In this document: positions 1-11,200 of the stretch, piece after piece
How positions within the stretch are numbered: the first letter of the stretch is position 1
Layout: the number at the start of each line of letters is the position of its first letter
DNA from: Paracentrotus lividus
Taxonomy: Eukaryota; Echinodermata; Echinoidea; Camarodonta; Echinidae
Reading direction: 5' to 3'
NCBI GenBank assembly: GCA_940671915.1
Contig: CALNVZ010003435.1
Coordinates: 1,811,117-1,875,116 of the forward strand
Length of the DNA stretch: 64,000 bases
Made by a program: the position numbers and the translations under genes
Notes under the pieces: generated by a model
Told to the model about the DNA's origin: nothing
Database searches by the model: none
What the model saw: the letters and a program-made list of their open reading frames with translations, nothing else

Positions 1-149
1 CAGGCTTAACTTCTGGCAGTGTAATGAATTTTGTTGAAATCGTCACATATGATAAGTAAAACTAATGAAACAATGTAATCTAAAAAATATCGTTGTTTGC
101 TCTACAATAAAGGGGCAATTGAACCTGGATATCATGGTACTAAAACTTT

Positions 150-362
150 GTAAAAGATAAGACAGCTAGACCCTGTCATATCTTTTATCTTATCTTTTCT
201 CCGGTTTTGCATAAAAGTTGGCTATTGCGTGTTTATTAAACAGCGCATTTCTTGTGTGCACCAAATACTTAATGACAATTATTTATGACAAAAAGATAAG
301 ACAGCTCCGGAATACCGATTTTGTCTTATCTCTGAGATAAGATAAATACGAGATAAGACACT
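150..362. repeat. GATAAG-rich inverted-repeat segment in UBE2C intron 4
   Basis: Bases 1-408 are intronic for the minus-strand UBE2C-like gene; its last exon is not in the window. Within it, about six GATAAG/CTTATC motifs lie in roughly 210 bp, arranged partly as inverted repeats (AAAGATAAGACAG occurs twice and is mirrored by TGTCTTATC). AGGGGC-type sequences occur in opposite orientation just outside (about 111 and 380), so this could be a small MITE rather than an enhancer. No coding sequence is seen here. Confidence 0.4.
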
Positions 363-408
363 CCCCAGAATTCAGCCCCTGATCTCTAGTTTCATTCAAC
401 TAACTTAC

Positions 409-3400
409 CTGCTAATAAGATCTGCAGTGACATCAGTATTAAGCTGACATCATAACAAAGCTGACCAGTTTTCTTTCAGGATATCTAAACATATATTTCC
501 ATCCGTGTCAACATTTGGATGGAAGATTTGTGTGACAAACTTGACGGTTGGTGGATCATGGGGTAACGTGATGGGAACTCAAGTGATAGCTTGAACTTTA
601 GTTTCTCATAAACCTGGAGGGGAAAAATTTAAAAGACAACCATACAATTTACATGGCTTGATACTAGCATGCAGAGAGGCACAAACATTCTAACTTCAGA
701 CTGCTGTAGCAAAATCAAATATACCCCCGGTATTTTATTAATTCAACCCCATAGAGGATGTTTAGCACCCCGTGAGTCGGTTTGTAGCCCTGATATGGGC
801 TGTGTGGGTACAATGTATTAGGGGAAAATTTCTCCACAGTGTAATAGTTTACAGTGAAACAACAAGGATCACCAAAGTAAAATAAAAGCATGGCCTTCAC
901 TTGTATAGGTATGGCTAATTTTTCACAATGCATCAACACAATAGAAAGATGAAATTCTAATAATCACCTAACAGTGAATTAAAAAAAGTAAATTAGTACA
1001 TCGATTCTTTATATAAATATGCCTGAAGAAGCAAAGGAAACTGAATACTGAGCACTTCCAAGGCTAAAAAAAAAAAAAAAAGAGAAGGAAATTTGGAACA
1101 TATTTCTCAAATGAAAATAAACATAATAATTTACAAAAATATAAGTTCAAGATATTGTGTGTAAATTTATTTATTGGTTTGTTGTTCTTTGTTCATCAAT
1201 CATTAAAAGCTGAATAACAATAAAGAAAGATCTATATAGAAGATAATCACTGGCATGACGATGATTAAACAAGAAGATTAATGATCTTAATCTATCAAAA
1301 ATACATACAACAGATTAAGCATTATAGACTTGTCAATAAAGGTCATTTTAACAGGAAGAGGAAGTGCATAGCACAGGACTTTTAATCCATCTAGGCCTTA
1401 CTTGTAAATACACAGCTTCCTGCCTTTTCTCTTATAATTATGTAACACCCATGGCCATCTTTCCAAATGAAGAAATGAGCTAAAACCTTGTCTTTAAACA
1501 GAAATATGATGGTAAAATATGCATGGGACATTACAAAATTTTAGTTTCAAATGCCCAGTGTTCAAAATTAAAGGAATAAAAACTAGTCACAAGCTGAATT
1601 TAACAAAAAATTTATAACAGAAATGTGATTTTCCCAATTCTGTTGGGATTATAACTCTCTTGATCTCATCATTTCAATTTTCATTTCTGCCATCTCAAGA
1701 TACTAACAAGGCTCCATTTTCCTTTACCTATAGAGTAGGTTATATTGAACTCAAACCCAAGTTACAATCTAGACCCATGAAAAGATAAATTTGTTTAAAC
1801 TCTGCTGACGTATTAAACCACATTCTTACCGACCCAACTGGTCCATCTAATGTTCCAATCCATTTGAAAATGTTGTCCCTTGTGGAAAGCTGTGATTCCT
1901 TTGCCAGAGCATTTCTGTCATATAAGAGATAGAGAGAAATAGGTAATCTTGAAGATTGCATGCACTGTACATGAATGTTGGTGGTGCATGTCTTAAGAAA
2001 TGCACTAATTACTATATTTCATTTTTGCCGTTTCTTTATATTCTTTAATGTTGTTGTCATACTTTTGATTCTTTATATTCATCATTTGATTAATTTGAAA
2101 ATCGATATTACCAATAAACACACACACACAAAAATAATTACAGTTCTACGCACGTACCCTTATTATTCCAAGAACTGTATGTTGCGTAAATATGCCAATT
2201 AATTGTGACATCAACAATGCACAATTTCCAAGCGCCAACCCCTTAACTTCAAACAAAATTAACCGCGTCAAAAATAACAAATTTTTGATTGGTTGTTTGA
2301 AGTGATGTTTATGAATATGATACATCTGAATGTAAAATCAATCCAAGCTGACAGCTATTTAGTGACCCAGTGAGTAGGGATTGATTTTAAGCTGGGATTG
2401 AAATCAATCCCCAAAATCGCTTAACATTTGAATCAAACCCCCCCCCCACCCAGGTCAAAACATGGCAGATAAGCAAGTTAGAGATGTACTATACTTACCA
2501 TCATAAGGCCCCTAAGTTCCAATTGTAGTCTGCAGAGGAAGAAGAAACAAGAAATATTCAGGTATTTCAGTCAGCATGGTTATACTAAAATTAGAAGAGA
2601 AGAGAAAATGGGGAAGACAGGAGTTTATAATACTTTATAGGCCCATATTTATTTAACGATGCATGTCACGAACAAAGCCACATCCTTTCAATGTTTTAAA
2701 TACTTAATCGAATTGATCATTTTAACTTACAGGTAGGGGCGCCAAATTGACCTACTCACGGTAGGATGGGGTGGGTGTCTAGGACACTAATAAAAAATGA
2801 AGCCTTTTTTTGGAGGGGGGGGTTCCCTCTAATTGCCAAAGATATGTTGAATATTTCTTATCATCCTCAATATTGTTCTCCACAATAATTTCTAACATTC
2901 TGTGCTAAAATACTACAAAACATGTTGTGAACCCTTTCAAAGGCTAATTAAAATTCAGTGTCCAGACACCACCCATACAGACAACTAATAGGCAATAACT
3001 TAATAGGGGCGCCAAACTTAAACAAAGACATGCACCCCAGTTTCAATATTAGGCTCGTCTGAATTCAAGATCAATTTGCATCCCTTACTTAGTTTCAGGT
3101 AAGTTTGGCACCCTACGTTTGAGATAATGGTGCTCCCTAATTTAATCGATAAAAGGTACCTAGGTAGACCCCAGTATTCGGTCCCTTAAGAAACTGCGAA
3201 ATAGAAAACTACCATGACGATCCACCCACAGAAGAACGATAAAAACAAAGTATACAAAATCTTTAATATATTTAATTATGGTTATAAAAATATCGCTGAT
3301 AGAATGAGGAGATGTTTTCCGCCCGGCAATCAGTTTTGCAGAATAGTATCCGGTTACGAATGCCTTCCCTATGCGTTTCGATTGCGCAGACTGAAAACTG

Positions 3401-4966
3401 CGATGCGAAGCGTCACAACACAAAACCCGATAAGTGTAGGCGCCGCACTCAATGTCTCGGCGAAACCGAAAAGTGGCTAGCCCCTCCTCTTGACAAGGGT
3501 GTGTGGTTTTTTTAGGATTGCAAAACATGTGGGGCAAGATGAAAAAAAATTCGCTGCGACCAAAGAATAAGTGGAAGTCCCCGTCATTCTCATACCCAAA
3601 TTCATGTAGCAGCGCACAGCATTACTTCACAACGCACCCGGAAGAGCGGCCAAGCGTAAGCGTTTTCGCTAAAATACGCTAAAGTGGAAATATCTCTGTG
3701 ATGACTCCAATTCAGAGTAAGTTTGCAATCTCGTTTTATTATTGTGATTGTGTGATTTTTGGTGGTGTGTTGATGATTGTTTTGTGAAAGTTTGAAGGCT
3801 GATGTGTTGTTGATTTTTTGTTAAAGTCAGTTGAAGTAGCTAACAACCGATTACCTACCGGGAGGACCGGGCACTGGGCGCGCTACCCCTCGTCATAACT
3901 TAGATCTATTTTTAGGTAGAGGTCTAAATTTGATGCAACCTTAAAAATATAAAATTGAACTTTAACTTTAAGATCAATCTGGCACCCCAAAGTTTAAATT
4001 GATTTGGTGCCCCCCTTTTTATTTTCCTCCCTCTTCTTTCCTCTTGCTTCTTCCCCTTTCAGTTTCACTTTCTCCCTTTTCTCGTTTTTATTTTCCCTTT
4101 CTCCTTTTTCTCCTTTTTTCTTGAAATTCTTCTCATCTTTCTGTTTTTTTTTTTTCCTTCCTTCACCCTTCTTTCCCTCCTTCCACGGAGAAAAAGTTCC
4201 TCCATTATTAGTAATTTATGCATGACGCTCGAATGATCACGAATTAGCATATGAAATACACTACCATTGTGCCTTCCAATGAACAATAGTCACGATAAAA
4301 TTTAGATTGTCATTTATTTTTTTGGTAAGTCCTCATTTCTTTATGCGTTTTGATATTGGGCGTACGTCCGACATGGATTCGTTGAAGTTCCTTTTTTATA
4401 TTTCTCTTCTTTATTCTAAAAAATATTGGAAGAGTGGTCTACGCCCAACCGTTTTGAATCGCGTCTTGCAGTTTTTCTTGCGAAATGGGTCCAATTTGGT
4501 TATGATTGACAGCGCGCACGACAAAGCCTGGTCTTATTCGGAACCATCAATCGCGGTGATCTCTCTCTTTTCTCATTGAAATTTTCAACACGGCAAGTGA
4601 GCTGTTTTAGCTGGTTTTTTGCGCTTTCCGAGATTTAAAAGTGAGTTTTAATTCATGTAGGTCTACATGCTAAATGAAACATTGAACTATTTTTTAATGT
4701 ATGATTTGTGACTGTCAGAGCATTTTTGCTTTTTATCTGGGAGTACCTAACATAGTCATAGGCTAGCTCCAGCGTCTCGGGGCTTAGGCTGCCGAAGCCC
4801 AATCGGCGGGCGGTCGGTGTCTGTCGCGGCCGCTGCGCTGGGCCGGGTGGGTGTCTTACCTTTTGGTGACGGAATGTCCATCTTTTTTGCTTGGTGAATC
4901 GCAAGTTTTATCTTTTCTTCGGGATGCTGCAGCAGCCAAAGCAGGGTCCAAATTCTGAGATGCCAT
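409..4966 (-). CDS. UBE2C: UBE2C-like ubiquitin-conjugating enzyme E2, 3' end missing, frame broken in exons 3-4 (gene with sequence errors or decaying copy)
   Basis: E2 enzyme that with the APC/C ubiquitinates mitotic regulators (family knowledge). Visible coding exons: 4966-4860, 2529-2499, 1914-1830 and 613-409, all with AG acceptors and GT donors. Exon 1 starts [18 protein letters not shown], very close to the vertebrate UBE2C N-terminus, and ends SVTK(R). Exon 2 gives [10 protein letters not shown]. Exon 3 holds SGKGITAF and DNIFKWIGT. Exon 4 holds [35 protein letters not shown] (catalytic Cys in NICLD) and YDV. Oddities: exon 3 is 85 nt, where the flanking phases fit 87 (two bases short between AF and DN). 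Exon 4 is one base short after YP and one base long before YDV, for no net change. The normally near-invariant YDVRTILLSIQSLL stretch reads [14 protein letters not shown]. The final exon (GEPN onward) should lie left of base 1. Phases 2, 0 and 0 join cleanly. Confidence 0.85.
2530..4859. other. UBE2C intron 1: repeat-rich, no gene recognised
   Basis: This 2.3-kb intron holds short dispersed sequences. GGGGCGCCAAA-type motifs at about 2736 and 3005 face a TTTGGTGCCCCCC motif at about 4004-4016, so 3005-4016 may be one non-autonomous element. A pyrimidine tract lies at 4010-4180, and a copy of a dispersed repeat at 4206-4545. Open frames here are low-complexity or antisense and were not taken as genes. 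Confidence 0.4.
4206..4545 (+). repeat. Dispersed repeat, copy a (inverted partner at 6427-6762)
   Basis: About 340 bp, from near TTTATGCATGACGCTCGAATG to near GGTCTTATTCGG. It recurs almost base for base in reverse complement at 6427-6762, and in pieces in direct orientation at 5511-5660 and 6057-6130. Shared landmarks are GAAATACACTACCATTGTGC, TATTTCTCTTCTTTATTCTA and TGATTGACAGCGCGCACGAC. No ORF or clear target duplication was seen. The two main copies flank the UBE2C/CCDC90B promoter as a large inverted repeat. Confidence 0.7.
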
Positions 4967-5214
4967 TATTATAAAATTTATGATAGCCTTCGATGAAAAA
5001 AGATGAAATAAAGTTGGACGAGTGAGTCGCACGTCACGGAGGAGTTGATATGCGGAAGTCGATTATGCAAAATTGTTATTTAAAAATGGCCGCAGTGATT
5101 TTTCATCCAATCAAATGGGTTTTACGAGGAGGCTCATTCAACTGACCAATCATATGCTTTCTTTTGCAACAAAGGTCGGCGAGAAATTGTGCAAAGGCTT
5201 CTGGGATATTCAAA
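4967..5214. promoter_or_regulatory. Candidate bidirectional promoter between UBE2C-like and CCDC90B-like genes
   Basis: Only 248 bp separate the two divergent start codons. Visible motifs: CCAATCA at 5107-5113 and 5146-5152 (NF-Y-type CCAAT boxes 39 bp apart); AAAATGGCCGC at 5083-5093, close to a YY1 site; CACGTCAC near 5030-5037 (CRE-like); and TTCAAA at 5209-5214, an inverted CHR-like hexamer. Paired CCAAT boxes and CHR elements are known in mitotic-gene promoters, which would suit UBE2C. Transcription starts cannot be placed from sequence, and both 5' UTRs must lie inside or overlap this interval unless an upstream untranslated exon exists. Confidence 0.55.
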
Positions 5215-8200
5215 ATGGCAGCGCCCATACGGAAATCACTTTTCATCAAAAAGGGTTTTGACGGGATTATGAAAGTGTCAACTAGATTAAATGTATCAAA
5301 TTTTATGACTAAAACTTTGAGTAGCCAAATAAAGATGTTAAGCGTGACTGGTAAGTCAAATAAAGTACTATTTAGGGTGCAGAAGATACTAAATTACCGT
5401 AATGAAATTTTTAACAGTCCCGCGTGTGCTTTTTGGTGTGGGAGAGAGATTGGGAGCATGTAATAAAGATTTACTAGACCGAGCACGTTGAAATTTTTAC
5501 TCCACAAATACGCACGATGCGCGAATGATCACGTTAGCATATGAAATACACTACCAATGTGCCTTCCAATGAACAATAGGGTCTAGTCACGATAAAATTT
5601 AGACTCGTCATTTATTTTTTTGTTAGGCCTAACGTTAAGTCCTCATTTTTTCATACGTTTAAAAGTTAATCACATACAGCTGCAAACCAACATTAGTCAG
5701 TACTGTAAAATGGCTGTCTGTTGCCCTCTTGGTTGATGAGGAAACTTCTCAATAATAATTAGCGAAACCAGCTTTAAACCTAGACCTACCTCAAAACAAA
5801 TTAAGATAATCTAAGTCTCATTGCAATATAATTCTTCCATTAGATTTTAAAAATTTTGTTTAGTAGAATTTTTAGACCCTTTTTGGATAGGCCTATGCCA
5901 CCTTGACTTGGCTGTAGGTGCTCAAGACACTTTTCTGCATTGACTTTCCATTGGAAGAAAACTGCTGCAATAAGGTACTTCCCAGTGCAAGGTCAATTAT
6001 GAATTGACCATGCATAAGTGTAAGTGACGTTTAATATTTCATCTGACGGAGATCATGGAGATCGACAGTTGGATTAGTTGAAGTTCCTATTTATATTTCT
6101 CTTCTTTATTCTAAAAAGAGTATTGAAAGTGTTGCTTCCCGCCGCACGTTTGTGGGGGGGGGGGGGGGGGTTATACATGCGCAGATCCAAGAAAATCGCA
6201 TTGAATGCATTTCGGGGCCCAATACAATTGTCCGGGGACAAAAGCGGCCACGGAGAAAAGTCTACCATTCCGCTTTTACAGAAATAGAGAACAATGCATT
6301 CTGATTGTTGGGCGCTCTGATTAGCTACCGGTAGCTATCGCTAGGAGCTCCGCCTCCTGCGGTTGTGATGACTGAAGTGCGTTGACCGTAACTGAGCTGA
6401 ACAACGCCGATTCAGCTGTTCCGATAAAAGACCGCTTTTGTCGTGCGCGCTGTCAATCATAACCAAAGTGGACCCATTTCGCAAGAAAAACTGCCAGAGC
6501 TCGACTTCAGGTTAAGTGTAGACCCACTCTTTCAAACAATATTTTTAGAATAAAGAAGAGAAATATAAAAAGGAACTTCAACGAATCCACTGTCGGACTA
6601 CGCCCAACATTGAAAACGTATAAAGAAATGAGGACTTACCAAAAAAATAAATGACGAATCTAAATTTTATCGTGACTATTGTTCATTGGAAGGCACAATG
6701 GTAGTGTATTTCATATGCTAAACGTGATCATTCGAGCGTCGTGCATAAATTATTTAAATTATGAGTAAACATTTCTACGTGGCGGCTCTATTAATTATGT
6801 TTACGCATGGGCCCGATGAATTCATTGTCTGAGATCTGGCTGCGTCCGCTACTGTTATAATGGTGATCTGTCAAATTTGAATATTCACCAAGATGTTGGC
6901 CTTATCTTTGTTTCGGAAACCACTCGCTCACAAGCATGTACACAAGTGAATGGGGGTGGAAAGAGGAAACTAGTGCTTGTGACTGAATGAAGCGCTGCTG
7001 TACAAAGCGAATGGTGGTTTCCTATATCACGTTTATGCCAAGATGTTTAGGGGACCTTCTTTAATTAATAATCTCCATATCAATAATTCATACATTTTGG
7101 GACATGACAAACTTGACTACCATAAAATTACTCCCATACGCCATAAAAGGATGCAGTAACATTGAATGATATTCAAATTGCAATGTTTTGGATCTAGCTC
7201 ATTTTGCCATCATGATTATGAACACATCTAGGTCAGTCTGGTATTCCTTAAAAATTTCAGTCTACTTGCTTGCTTTTCTTTCGAAATATCTATGATTTCA
7301 TACTCAAATTTCCAAACCCAATCCCTGACGCTTTTGAAAACCATTTGCGTTTAAACGCACATGGTTTTCACCGCATTTCCTGTCGTGAAGTCCACGTGCC
7401 TCCCGGGCGGATAAGCTTGCAATGAAGCGGTATAAATTAATCATGCGCAGCAATATTTTAGCCTCGTTTTAAATTTCACTGTTTTAAAATAGTAAATGAC
7501 TTTGTTTTTACGGTCAGAGCAATAGAATTTTATTAACTTCGATCCCTATTGCACTTGTTTTTGAAAGTTACTAAATCCCTTTAAGCATCAACACATTTCA
7601 CAAATTTCGACTAGATGTAGATGTAGATCTAGATGTAGAAGAAGACTAAATCTTTTCTTTCTTTTTTTAAGTGTACTTATAGACTCTAGTTCTATATTTT
7701 TTAAATTATTTTTTTGTCCTTGCAGATTCACTCTTAATAAAAAGGCATATGTGCCAGGATGTTACAACTCCAGACAGAATCTTTATAGACACTCACACTG
7801 CAGTAAAAACTATGGAGAAAAGCGGTAGGTCTAAGTGTATATTTTCTTTTCATCTTGAAAGTAAATAGTCTTTTGGGGATAAATCAATATCTACTCACAA
7901 TATTTCATTGTAGTGTTAACCCATTGTCTAAGACAGGTCAATGCTTCTTGTATAACTTATGAAAATGAGAGAAATAATAGTTTACACAATGAAATATAAT
8001 ACTCCTTAGAAAATTTAGCTCTGTTTCATTTAAAGGGAGAAATCTGGCCAGACATACATCGGCAAATGTATTTTTCTTTTTATGTATACAGTAAAAAAAA
8101 GTGATATACTTTAATCTTAGATCATCTAGATTCACCAAGAAGTAAAAAGGCTTTTCTGCCACATTCATGACATTGGTCAACACTGTTGATATAGCCATTA

Positions 8201-11200
8201 AATGATTGTTGTAAAAGATAAAAACACTTCATATATCACCTCATCTGCTACATAATTACTTGTTGTACAGTCTGTGTCAAATAAAATGGTACAAGTGGAA
8301 AACAATTTTTTATAGTATGAAGATTAATTACCACCTGTTATTGTTTGGTATTTTCATAAAGCAGGAAAATCAGACTTTTTTCTGCAATTTTTTTCATCAC
8401 ATTTGGTGCTGTAATTTTTGAGATACATGTATGACCAGTTTTCTACAATCAAGAAAAATCAATTTTTTGCACGACGTCCCATGCCTTTGTGTAGGTTTCG
8501 CATAATGGCCATGAATTCAGCGCTCCAGAACAATAGAAGTGCGTGATTTCGATGTGTTCCTCGTCACACAAAATTTAGCATAACTTTTGTTTTGCGAAAG
8601 CAAATTAAAGAGAACAAAGTGCATCAGTAAGGAAAATCTTTTGGCTTTAATATGGTACCACATACAAACATTATTTGAAAATATTTCACACCTAAATTAT
8701 TATTTCCCCGACTGTACCATTTATTTTTACACAGACTGTATAGCTTACATGTTTCATTTTACTTTTCAGGTCTAACAATAGAAGAGGCTGAATGTCTAAC
8801 TGGGATTTTGGTTAGCATCATGAAGAAGAGTTCTGAGCTAAATCAAAAAGAGCTGGTATCTAAACAACAACAGGTATTTTTTTCCCAAAAAAATTATTTC
8901 TTGTTCAAATGACATAATATTCAACTGACAACTCCCAACATGTTTTGACAACAGATAATGTATGCAAGGAGAATGTGAATAGGGGAACCAAAAAAAGTAA
9001 GTTGAATTGAAAATGATTCAACTATTGGTAGACCATAGACATCTGCTTAATTGTTGACTTCATATATGTATGATAAACATTTCAAAGTAGCAAAATTTGT
9101 AATTGTTTTGTTATCATTAATCATTATGTTTATGTTGGGATCATTTTTTTCTTTTCTCTGCAAATTATGAAAATACATTGGATCTTGAGATTAAATTTTG
9201 TGACTAGCAATACCATTTTGAAACTTTAAATTCTATTCTTGATTTGAGCATTAAATTTTGAAACCATTCATTTGGCTGCTTATTGTTTTTGAAGAAAAAA
9301 ATGGTGCTACCTGTACATGTACCACATGGCTATTTTTACTTTTTAAAGAATGTAATATAGAGTTAGGGTACTTGGTGTATTTAAAATGTATATAATGTAT
9401 ATACTATACAGTGCGTTTCAGAAAAGAGGTAATCCATTTTTAGAAGGCCCATATTCCAAGTTCATTTGTTTATGCTGTTCATATGTTACATATAATTGAA
9501 AATGAACTCTCCACCTTTCCCATGGTACCTTTCTTGAATCATAAATGTAAAGCATAACTGAGTAAATTGTAAATGAAAATGATGGTACAGAATCAATTTT
9601 TTCCAAGTTTTAAGGAAATGAAAGAAGACTGAGTGAATGTTGACCCTGCTTCCCAGAGCATTGAATAGGATTACGTGCGTTGATGTGTGACTCCTTTGAA
9701 AGCATCCCCTCTGATGTCTTCTTTCATTTCCTTACAACTTGGAAAAAATTGATTCTGTAACGTCATTTTTCTTACCAATTTACTCAGTTATGATTTACAT
9801 TTATGATTCAAGAAAGGTACCATTGGAAAGGTGAAGAGTTCATTTCAAATTATATTTAAAATATGAACAGCAAAAACAAATGAGCTTGGAATATGGGTCC
9901 TCTAAAAATGGATTACCTTTTTTCTGAAATGCACTGTATATTATAGTATATAATGTATATACACGGGGTACGTATTTTCTTTCCTCCTTTGGATGATAGG
10001 AAATGGTCATCCAACAAGTGATGTCCCACATAGCGTCGGTCAAGAAAGATATGGTGATCCTAGAGAAGAGTGAGTTCTCTGCTCTCAGAAGTGAGAATGA
10101 GGTGAGTAAAAATATTAATTGTTTTCAGATCATTTTAATGACATATGTATTTATGATGATATAAATTTTATTCCTTTGAGAGTTTTTTCAGGAGTTTTAA
10201 ATATTTGGGGGAAAATATAATAAATTTTCAAATAAGTAGACCATTATTATGATTATGTATCATAAATATTAATAATAACAATAATAATAGTGGGTAGTTA
10301 TATAGCGCTCAGGTCTGTCTTTCGACATTCATTCTTATTATTATCCGGCTAAGCTAGTCAGCCTGAAGGCGCAACACAGCTTAGAGGAATTTCTTCCTAC
10401 CGGTACCCATTTACTTCACCTGGGTCGAGTGTGGCATGTGTAGATTAGTGTCTTGCCAAAACAACTGTGAAGTGGCCACACGGCGTACCTCGTGATCGAC
10501 AGTCCGCGACTATTCCACTAGACCACAACACATCTAAATATTGTCATTATGTCAAACACTCGTTTGAGAGCCGACCTCATTTCGCTTGCTGAACTACGGT
10601 ATTAGACCCTCGTGTCTAAAAAACCTTGTTTGAAGATCCAAGATATTTCATTTCCAAGCACTATTGACCCTGCATGACCTAACTAAACTCTTCAACTCCG
10701 CAGGCTAGCCTGAGCGTTGAGCCAGGGTTAAATGATAAACAACAGCTGTGATATTACGTAAGAGTAGCTCTGCCTGTATTTGGCCCTTCGGAATGAAATG
10801 ATTGTATTTGATATTTTTCAAGTTTTCAAAGGCATATTATATTTAGAAATCCAACGTTAATTCGTTTTCAGTTTCGAACGAAGAAAATCGACCTCGGAAT
10901 AAGGAAAGTACGAGAATAAAAAAAATTTAAAATATGTATCTATACCCACATTCAGATCGTTTAATGTAAACAATATTGCCACCGTGTGTGGCCCCCTGCT
11001 GTGACCTTGCGTGACCTCTGTTCGGACCGAGGTCAAGGAACAGATGTTTATATACTTAAATAGCTTGCTTGTGGTAAATTAAGGTTTGTCACACTTGGAA
11101 AAGAGAACTAATAGAGTTGCCATTGGGGTCTAATGTCCTCAAACGGACTTTTTCGTCATGTTATCATTATCATCCTCATCATTATCATTTTTATTATTAT

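Noticed and set aside
715-939. Possible additional UBE2C exon
   Set aside because: Sequence does not resemble E2 enzymes, and exons 3 and 4 already join across it in phase 0.
3160-3537. 125-aa minus-strand frame in UBE2C intron 1
   Set aside because: No similarity to UBE2C or any family I know, no splice context, and overlapping frames on both strands.
4004-4225. 73-aa Phe/Ser/Pro-rich frame
   Set aside because: Low-complexity translation of a pyrimidine tract; no splice or homology support.
4860-4904. Possible separate start MDIPSPK on the minus strand
   Set aside because: Wrong phase for the next exon; the overlapping frame from 4966 gives the UBE2C N-terminus and ends in the required phase.
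7726-7824. First reading of CCDC90B exon 2 in the frame FTLNKKAYVPGCYNS
   Set aside because: Phase from exon 1 (G plus AT) selects another frame that gives RIFIDTHTAVKTMEKSG, the expected family signature, and joins exon 3 correctly.
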